Part shown: one piece after another, positions 58,916-64,000 of the stretch
Position numbering within the stretch: the first letter of the stretch is position 1
Layout of the letters: every line of letters begins with the position of its first letter
NCBI RefSeq assembly: GCF_003439925.1
Contig: NZ_QQRR01000001.1
Coordinates: 434,001-498,000 of the forward strand
Length of the DNA stretch: 64,000 bases
DNA from: Haloprofundus halophilus
Lineage (GTDB): Archaea; Halobacteriota; Halobacteria; Halobacteriales; Haloferacaceae
Reading direction: 5' to 3'
Program-made: the position numbers and the translations under genes
The notes under the pieces: model-generated
What the model saw: the letters and a program-made list of their open reading frames with translations, nothing else
Database searches by the model: none
What the model was told of the DNA's origin: nothing

Positions 58916-59401
58916 ATGACAGACGCACCACCGACGACCGGACTGCACCACGTGACGAACATCTGTACCGACATAGAGGAGACCAAGGCGTTCTACGAGG
59001 ACGTCCTCGGCTGGCACACCGTGAAAATGACCCAGAACTACGACGACCCGGGGACGCCGCACTACTACTTCTCGTCGACGCCGGAGGGCGAGCCGGGGAC
59101 GAACGTCACCTACTTCGAGTACCCCGACTCCCGCGGCGTCCCCGGCCCGGGAGCGAGCCACCACTTCGCCTTCGGCGTCGAGGACAGGGAGACCTTAGAT
59201 GAGTGGCGCGAACACCTCGTCGACCACGGCGTGCGCGTCTCGAACGTCAAGAACCGGACGTACTTCGAGAGCATCTACTTCACCGACCCCGACGGCCTCG
59301 TCTTCGAACTCGCCACGATGGAACCGGGGTTCACCTACGACGAGGCGGAGCCGGGGAGCGACGAGATAGATCCGTTCGAGAAGGGCTACGGTGACGACTG
59401 A
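58916..59401 (+). CDS. VOC family dioxygenase/glyoxalase-like protein (CatE-like half)
   Basis: 161 residues. It has the metal ligands of ring-cleaving VOC proteins: H11 (GLHHVTNI), H82/H83 (ASHHFAFGV) and E131 (VFELATMEP), with the DPDGLVFEL signature. Typical CatE/MhqO-type dioxygenases are about twice this length, with two VOC modules; this is the single-module form and may dimerise. It has its own A/T-rich box (ACCGTTAACCG, about 58877-58887) but probably shares the DoxX transcript. Confidence 0.85.
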   Translation: MTDAPPTTGLHHVTNICTDIEETKAFYEDVLGWHTVKMTQNYDDPGTPHYYFSSTPEGEPGTNVTYFEYPDSRGVPGPGASHHFAFGVEDRETLDEWREHLVDHGVRVSNVKNRTYFESIYFTDPDGLVFELATMEPGFTYDEAEPGSDEIDPFEKGYGDD

Positions 59402-59986
59402 ATGGAGGGCGCGCCCGACGCGTTCGGTTCCTCCTATCGGTTGCTCGCGGGGTCCGTCGTTCCGCGCCCCATCGCGTGGGTGAGCAGTCGCAGCGAGGAT
59501 GGGGTTGACAACCTCGCGCCGTACAGCTTCTTCAACGTCGTCACGCCCGACCCGCCGGTCGTGATGTTCTCGCCGGTCGGCGTCGGCGACGACCGAAAGG
59601 ACACGACGGAGAACGTCCTCGCCACCGAGGAGTTCGTCGTCCACGTCGTCACCCGCGACCTCGCCGAGGCGATGAACGCGACGAGCGCGACGCTCGAACG
59701 CGGCGAGAGCGAGTTCGACCACGCGGGGTTAGAGAAAGTGGAAGCGACGACCGTCGACGCCGCCCGCGTCGCCGACGCGAAAGTCGCCTTCGAGTGCCGC
59801 CTCTACGACGCCCACGAGGTCGGTCGGTCGACGATGATTCTCGGCGAGGTCGTCCACGCCCACGTCGCCGACGAACTGCTCACCGACGGGAAGATGGACG
59901 TGACGAAACTCGACGCAGTAGGTCGACTCTCGGGCAGTCAGTACGCGACGACCGACGAGCGGTTCTCGCTGGAACGGCCGCCGTGA
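59402..59986 (+). CDS. Flavin reductase family protein (DIM6/NTAB)
   Basis: 194 residues. The flavin reductase-like domain is recognised by SYRLLAGSVVPRPIAWVSSRSEDG, LAPYSFFNVVTPDPPVVMFSPVG, DTTENVLATEEFVVHVV and a C-terminal VGRLSGSQYATT. It should bind FMN and supply reduced flavin or reduce quinones. The start follows the VOC stop with no gap (TGA at 59399-59401, ATG at 59402), so both are translated from one message. It completes the HxlR-DoxX-VOC-flavin reductase module. Confidence 0.87.
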   Translation: MEGAPDAFGSSYRLLAGSVVPRPIAWVSSRSEDGVDNLAPYSFFNVVTPDPPVVMFSPVGVGDDRKDTTENVLATEEFVVHVVTRDLAEAMNATSATLERGESEFDHAGLEKVEATTVDAARVADAKVAFECRLYDAHEVGRSTMILGEVVHAHVADELLTDGKMDVTKLDAVGRLSGSQYATTDERFSLERPP

Positions 59987-60060
59987 ACCGCGGACGCGCC
60001 GCGTAGCGCGTCGGTCGAACGACGAGTCGCTTTCGTCCGGCGTCCGTCGTGTCGTCACCC

Positions 60061-60150
60061 GCGTCCCGCCCGCCTCCAGCGTCCCGCCTGCCTCCAGCGT
60101 CTCGCCTGCCTCCCGCGTCCCGCCTGCCTCTAGCGTCTCGCCCGCCTCCC
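60061..60150. repeat. Five tandem copies of an 18-bp unit
   Basis: Copies begin at 60061, 60079, 60097, 60115 and 60133; consensus GCGTCCCGCCTGCCTCCA with a few changes. The region 59987-60304 (318 bases) otherwise has no supported gene; the unit is six codons long and encodes PASRLP-type peptides in one frame, but that frame has no other support. The promoter of the small gene at 60305 lies at its right end. Confidence 0.85.
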
Positions 60151-60304
60151 GCGCTCGGTCGCTGGCGCGAAAGTCCCGTCGTCGACCCGCAGGAGGCGAC
60201 TACCGGCGGGTCGGAGGAGAATATAAGGACGTAAGTGTGGTATTGAATGTTATTATTCCCTCCCTGAAAGCGTTAAGAAGGGTCGCTGGCTACCGTGGTC
60301 CAAG

Positions 60305-60445
60305 ATGTCACGGAGCACCGACGCACGAGACGGAGAGAAACGAACGATGAAAGACGTGAGCCACACCGCGCCGAACGGCGTCTCCGCGGACAACGTCTGG
60401 CGACGCGGCGGTAACCGAGACGAATCCGACCGCGACGACGAGTAA
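60305..60445 (+). CDS. Small hypothetical protein, 46 aa
   Basis: Starts MSRSTDARDGEKRTMKDVSH and ends DRDDE. It is hydrophilic and acidic at the end, with an internal VSHTAPNGVSADNVWRRGG segment that resembles small conserved haloarchaeal proteins I have seen but cannot name. An A/T-rich box (GCGTTAAGAAG, about 60270-60280) lies 25-35 bases upstream, which fits a leaderless start. Short length keeps confidence moderate. Confidence 0.5.
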   Translation: MSRSTDARDGEKRTMKDVSHTAPNGVSADNVWRRGGNRDESDRDDE

Positions 60446-60469
60446 CCGCGCGAGTACGACGAACTTCTC

Positions 60470-60739
60470 TTACTCTCCGAAAACGACGAGATACACTGCA
60501 CCAGCGACGCCGCCGGCGAACATGGCGACGCCGAGGACGACGAATACACCGACGAGAACTGTCGTCCCGAGCAGTCCCGGTCCGAGAAACGAGAGGGTCG
60601 CCGCCGCGGCGAAGCAGACGAGCGCGACCGCTCCGGTGATGAGCAGCGTCGAGCGCGGGGTTAGGTCGTCACCGTATGCCACGTCCCCCACCACGACCTT
60701 TCGCGTAGTAAAAGGTCGCACGAGTGAACAACTCGACAT
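60470..60739 (-). CDS. Small two-helix membrane protein, 89 aa
   Basis: Starts MSSCSLVRPFTTRKVVVGDV. Two hydrophobic segments are visible: LLITGAVALVCFAAAATLSFLG and TVLVGVFVVLGVAMFAGGVAGAVYLVV. No family is recognised. An A/T-rich box (ATAAGATACG on the minus strand, about 60765) lies about 28 bases before the ATG. Within the first codons, CGACCTTT (60694-60701) and AAAGGTCG (60712-60719) form an inverted repeat that could be a regulator site. It is divergent from the ABC exporter operon. Confidence 0.6.
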   Translation of the reverse strand: MSSCSLVRPFTTRKVVVGDVAYGDDLTPRSTLLITGAVALVCFAAAATLSFLGPGLLGTTVLVGVFVVLGVAMFAGGVAGAVYLVVFGE

Positions 60740-60810
60740 ATCGAGGTACAGTTACCGTCGAACGTATCTTATCTTCAACTAGTCTGACGATAGAAGTCTC
60801 CAAAAATACT

Positions 60811-60820
60811 CAATAATTTT
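60811..60820 (+). promoter_or_regulatory. TATA-like box of the ABC exporter operon
   Basis: CAATAATTTT within an A/T-rich tract ends 28 bases before the GTG at 60848. The distance fits a leaderless start and decides GTG 60848 over the upstream TTG at 60830. Confidence 0.5.
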
Positions 60821-60847
60821 ATCACGTCGTTGTTCTTCGACTCGCCC

Positions 60848-61762
60848 GTGATAACAGTCGAGGACCTCAGAAAGGAGTACGGCGGCTTCGTCGCCGTCGA
60901 GGGGAGTTCGTTCGAGGTCGACGAGGGGGAGATATTCGGCGTCGTCGGTCCCAACGGGGCGGGGAAGACGACGACGCTGAAGATGCTCTCGGGGCTCGTC
61001 GAACCGACGAGCGGGGCGGCGACGGTCGCCGGCTACGACGCCGCCGACCCGGCGATGCGGGCGTCGCTCGGTTTTCTCCCCGAGGAGTCGCCGCTCTACG
61101 AGGACATGACGCCGCGGTCGTACCTCCGCTTCTTCGCGGACCTCTACGACGTACCCCGCGAGGTGGCGGTTCGGCGGAGCGAGGAGACGCTCGACCGCCT
61201 CGAACTGGAGCACCGCGACCGCCGCCTCGGCGATATGTCGAAGGGGATGAAACGGAAGGTCGCCATCGCGCGGTCGCTCGTCAACGACCCACAGGTCCTC
61301 ATCTACGACGAACCCGCCAGCGGCCTCGACCCGCTGACGACGAACTACGTGCTGGAGTTCACGAAGGAACTCGCCGCGGCGGGCAAGACGGTGCTGTTCA
61401 GCGCGCACAACCTCTACCACGTCGAGAGCGTCTGCGACCGCATCATAATCATGAATCGCGGCGAGATCGTCGCCCGCGGCACCGTCGCCGAGATTCGAGA
61501 GCGACACGGCGAAACGGCGTACCACGTGTTCACGACCGTCGCAGTCGACGGCGCGGACCGGGTCGAGGAGGCGCCCGACGGAGCGGCGCGCTATCGCCGC
61601 GTCGTCGACGATATGGTCGCCGTCGAAGCCGTCCGGAGCGAGGCCGAATCGAGGGGCGGCGAAGTGGTCGACATCCGAACCGAGGAACCGAGCCTCGAAG
61701 CCCTCTTTCTCGACATCGCCGGCGGCGGAACCGTTTCGCCGCCCGCCCGAGGTGAGTCGTGA
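60848..61762 (+). CDS. ABC transporter ATP-binding protein (NatA-like)
   Basis: 304 residues from a GTG start. Walker A is VGPNGAGKTTT (about 33-43), signature LGDMSKGMKRKVAIA, Walker B VLIYDEPASGLDP and a switch histidine in LFSAHNLYH. The C-terminal extension (about 215-304) with MNRGEIVARGTVAEIRERHGET is typical of exporters of the NatA/DrrA type. It overlaps the following permease gene by 4 bases (GTGA) and drives export across the membrane. Confidence 0.92.
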   Translation: MITVEDLRKEYGGFVAVEGSSFEVDEGEIFGVVGPNGAGKTTTLKMLSGLVEPTSGAATVAGYDAADPAMRASLGFLPEESPLYEDMTPRSYLRFFADLYDVPREVAVRRSEETLDRLELEHRDRRLGDMSKGMKRKVAIARSLVNDPQVLIYDEPASGLDPLTTNYVLEFTKELAAAGKTVLFSAHNLYHVESVCDRIIIMNRGEIVARGTVAEIRERHGETAYHVFTTVAVDGADRVEEAPDGAARYRRVVDDMVAVEAVRSEAESRGGEVVDIRTEEPSLEALFLDIAGGGTVSPPARGES

Positions 61763-63666
61763 GCGGTTCGTCGAGAACGCTCGCCGCTCGGTCCGCCGAC
61801 TGGACCCGGAAGACGGTCGCTCGACTCGTCGACTGGACCCGGAAGACGCTCCGCGTCGCCCGCTGGGAGGCCGCCAGGACGGCGGGCGTCTTCGACCGGA
61901 AGACCGCCGGTGCAGCGTTCGCCGCCGCGCTCCTCGTCGGAGCGTTCGGCGCCGCCGCGCTCTCGACGGGCGGGGCGGGCGTCGCCCTCGACGAGAACAT
62001 CTACCGCGTCGGCATCGCGGCCGACAGTCCCTACTACGACGCGGTGGCGGAGAGCCCCCCGCTCGCAGCGCGTCCGCCCGACGAAGCGGCGCTGAGAGAC
62101 GGCGAGATAGACGCGCTGGTCCGTGGCAACGGAGTCGAACCCGCCGACTCCGAGCGCGGCCGCGCGGCCGCCGCCGCCTATCGGTCGGCGGTGCAGTCGT
62201 ACAACGACCGCCGGATGCTCGCCGAGGAGAACCAGTCGGCGGCGTTCCCCGTCGTGGTCGAGATACGGTACGCCGACCGCGGGGAGGCGTCGGGCGGGTC
62301 GGCCGCGACGGACGTCGGCGGCGACACCGAGTCGTCGGGCGGTGACGAGTCGTCGGGCGGCGACGAGTCGTCGAACGCCGAGAGCGAGTCGGGTGCTTCG
62401 GGCGGGACGGGCGAGTCGGCCGGAGCCGACGAGTCGGACAACGCCGAGGGTGACGGGGGTCTCGCAGTCCCCGACGTCGGCGGCAGCGGTGCCCTCTTCG
62501 GCGGCCAGAGCTCCGGGTCGCCGGCTGACATCGCGCCGCCCTTTCCCTTCGGGTCGCTCGTGCTCGCGTTCGCGTTCCTCGTTCCGGTGAACTTCGTCGT
62601 CCAGTCGTACGGCAGCACGATGCTGAACGAGCGCATCAACCGCCGCGGCGAACTGCTTCTCGTCGCGCCGCTGTCGCCGACGAGCATCGTCGCCGGGAAG
62701 ACGCTGCCCTACGCACTGGCGATTCTCGGCGTGACGACGCTCATCGCCGCCCTCGTCGGCGGCGGACTGCTCTCGGTCGCCGCGGTGTTCCCGCTCGCGC
62801 TCGCGTACCTGGCGGCGACGTTCGTCGGCGCGATGTTCGCGCGCTCGTTCAAGGAACTCACGTTCGTCACCGTCGCGCTGTCGGTGTTTCTGACGACGTA
62901 CGCGTTCGTCCCGGCTATCTTCACCGACGTGACGCCCATCGCGCTCATCTCGCCGCTGACGCTCGTCGTCCGCGACCTGCAGGGCGCGGCGGTGTCGGCC
63001 GGCGAGTACGCCTTCGCCACCGGCTCGTTCTACTTCGGGTCGGGCGTGCTGTTCCTGCTCGGCGTCGGCGTCTACCGCGAGGAGGACCTGTTCACCCAGC
63101 GGTCGGTCCCGCTGAAGTTCCTCGACGCGCTCGACAGCCGCCTCTCGGGGAAGCGCTCCGTCGCGGTGCTGAGCGCGCTGTTCATCCCGTTCGTCTTCGT
63201 CGCCGAACTGCTCGCGGTCGCGGTGCTGTTCGCGCTCCCGGTTCAGCTCTCGATGCCGCTTCTCCTGGCGTCGATCGCCGCCGTCGAGGAGTTCGCCAAG
63301 AGCGTCCACGTCTACGCCGGCTTCGAGAAGAACCGCTTCGAGCGGTCGGTGCCGACGGCGGTCGTGTTGGGTTCGCTGTCGGCCGTCGGCTTCTTCGCCG
63401 GCGAGAAAGTGACTGCCGTCGTCCAACTCGTCGGCCTGCCGGAGTTGGCGCTCGGACGGGCGGCGTTCGCCACCTCCGGTCTCCCCGGTATCGGCCCGGC
63501 GGGCGCGGTCGGCCTCCTCCTCGCACCGCTGCTCTTGCACGTCGTCACCGCGAGCCTCACGGCTATCGGCGCGAGCAGGAACCGGCTGCTCTACGTGGCG
63601 TCGCTGGTGGTCGCCGTCGCCGTTCACACCTTCTACAACCTCGCGGTGGTGGTCTCCCTTGCGTGA
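61759..63666 (+). CDS. ABC-2 permease fused to a PrsW-like intramembrane protease domain
   Basis: 635 residues from a GTG start. The N-terminal half has a first helix, a large external loop with an acidic G/S/D/E-rich insert (about 185-240), then five helices as in ABC-2/NatB permeases (NFVVQSYGSTMLNERINRRGELLLVAPLSPTSIVAGK). The C-terminal part (about 470-635) matches PrsW-type glutamic intramembrane proteases: EEFAK (E510, E511), FFAGEK (E549), H594 in LHVVTASLTAIG and H623 in VHTFYNLAVV. All PrsW motifs are present. A fused transporter-protease is unusual. It overlaps the next gene by 8 bases. Confidence 0.82.
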   Translation: MSGSSRTLAARSADWTRKTVARLVDWTRKTLRVARWEAARTAGVFDRKTAGAAFAAALLVGAFGAAALSTGGAGVALDENIYRVGIAADSPYYDAVAESPPLAARPPDEAALRDGEIDALVRGNGVEPADSERGRAAAAAYRSAVQSYNDRRMLAEENQSAAFPVVVEIRYADRGEASGGSAATDVGGDTESSGGDESSGGDESSNAESESGASGGTGESAGADESDNAEGDGGLAVPDVGGSGALFGGQSSGSPADIAPPFPFGSLVLAFAFLVPVNFVVQSYGSTMLNERINRRGELLLVAPLSPTSIVAGKTLPYALAILGVTTLIAALVGGGLLSVAAVFPLALAYLAATFVGAMFARSFKELTFVTVALSVFLTTYAFVPAIFTDVTPIALISPLTLVVRDLQGAAVSAGEYAFATGSFYFGSGVLFLLGVGVYREEDLFTQRSVPLKFLDALDSRLSGKRSVAVLSALFIPFVFVAELLAVAVLFALPVQLSMPLLLASIAAVEEFAKSVHVYAGFEKNRFERSVPTAVVLGSLSAVGFFAGEKVTAVVQLVGLPELALGRAAFATSGLPGIGPAGAVGLLLAPLLLHVVTASLTAIGASRNRLLYVASLVVAVAVHTFYNLAVVVSLA

Positions 63667-64000
63667 CCGACGACTCACCATCGCGCGCCGCGAACTCTCG
63701 GTGCTGCGTTCGGAGAAGACTATCGTGCTGGCGCTCCTCATCCAGCTGTTCATCGCGGCGTTCTCGTCGTTTCTCGTCGTCGGACTCGTCTCGCTGTACG
63801 ACCCCGGCAGCTCGGAGGGGTACGACGTCGACGTCGGCGTCTCGGGGGAGGCTCGCTACGAGCTCGTCTACGCGGCTCACAGCGTCTCGGGGGCGCAGCC
63901 GGTTCTCTTCGACTCGGAGACGGCCGCCCGACAGGCGTTCGACCGTCGACAGGTCGACGCGATTCTCCACACCGACCGCCGCGGCGGGCGCGTACACGTC
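63659..64000 (+). CDS. Second ABC-2 type permease, 3' end outside window
   Basis: Only the first 114 residues are visible, from a TTG start at 63659 (LRDRRLTIARRELSVLRSEK). One membrane helix (about 21-42, TIVLALLIQLFIAAFSSFLVV) and the beginning of an external domain (YDVDVGVSGEARYELVYAAH) are seen, as in NatB-type permeases. It overlaps the fusion gene and probably completes the exporter with it. Confidence 0.78.
   Translation, partial: MRDRRLTIARRELSVLRSEKTIVLALLIQLFIAAFSSFLVVGLVSLYDPGSSEGYDVDVGVSGEARYELVYAAHSVSGAQPVLFDSETAARQAFDRRQVDAILHTDRRGGRVHV

Noticed and set aside
60049-60234. 61-codon frame over the 18-bp repeats
   Set aside because: Low-complexity PASRLP sequence created by the repeat; no promoter or domain support.
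62330-62385. 18-bp tandem repeat in the fusion permease gene
   Set aside because: Real, but it lies in a low-complexity acidic linker (SSGGDE units), where such repeats are common and need no special explanation.
1-64000. tRNA, rRNA and CRISPR loci
   Set aside because: Read for cloverleaf-like and spacer-repeat patterns in the intergenic regions, none was found; the tandem arrays have no spacers.

Overview
The window is chromosomal DNA from a halophilic archaeon (class Halobacteria). Evidence: very high GC, strongly acidic proteins, archaeal information-processing genes (TFB, TFS, NAC, a TrmI-type tRNA methylase, a METTL5-type rRNA methylase), Tat-dependent lipoproteins, HalX and DICT signalling proteins, an Agl23-type membrane protein, and many start codons lying 25-38 bases after an A/T-rich box, as expected for leaderless transcripts. 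The genus cannot be assigned from the sequence alone. No rRNA, tRNA or CRISPR array was recognised.

Layout. 1-2900: 5' part of an isochorismate synthase gene, a cluster of perfect palindromes, an AT-rich accessory island with an orphan gene, and a 524-bp mini-element with IS6-type ends and a perfect 8-bp target duplication abutting a sulfite-oxidase-like gene. 3.0-9.1 kb: small regulators, an M24 peptidase, a rhomboid protease, a METTL5-like methylase operon and a TFB gene. 9.1-24.6 kb: a broken lipoprotein gene, an Agl23-type protein, UspA, a 1.17-kb gene-poor stretch, a ferredoxin, rhodanese-MBL protein, rubrerythrin, PQQ sugar dehydrogenase, methylmalonyl-CoA mutase, several lipoproteins, and the NAC/TrmI pair. 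24.8-33.7 kb: polysaccharide deacetylase, TFS operon, crotonase, beta-helix protein, NUDIX hydrolase and an S10-like protein. 33.8-41.3 kb: NhaC antiporter, M20 amidohydrolase, geranylgeranyl reductase family protein, and a BBE-like oxidase/hydrolase pair. 41.3-46.6 kb: a complete BMP-type (nucleoside-like) ABC importer. 46.7-49.4 kb: phosphohexomutase, acylphosphatase and small proteins. 49.5-54.6 kb: an operon of a COG1361 secreted protein, an RND exporter and a TrmB regulator. 54.8-57.8 kb: DICT protein, histidine kinase, HalX regulator. 57.9-60.0 kb: an HxlR/DoxX/VOC/flavin-reductase module with paired palindromic operators. 60.3-64.0 kb: small proteins and an ABC exporter whose first permease is fused to a PrsW-like protease domain; the second permease runs off the window.

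The most noteworthy themes are: (i) the HxlR-controlled redox/quinone-type cluster, whose gene content resembles Bacillus CatR/YodB-CatDE; (ii) the ABC permease-PrsW fusion; (iii) the IS6-ended mini-element carrying a 59-residue membrane microprotein; (iv) repeated short tandem arrays (17-24 bp units) in intergenic DNA, two of which duplicate a gene's last codons plus stop codon; (v) extragenic palindromes of the form stem-GAA/TTC-stem; and (vi) an in-frame repeat that builds the C-terminal tail of the RND exporter. Functions are inferred from motifs read by eye. No database search was possible.
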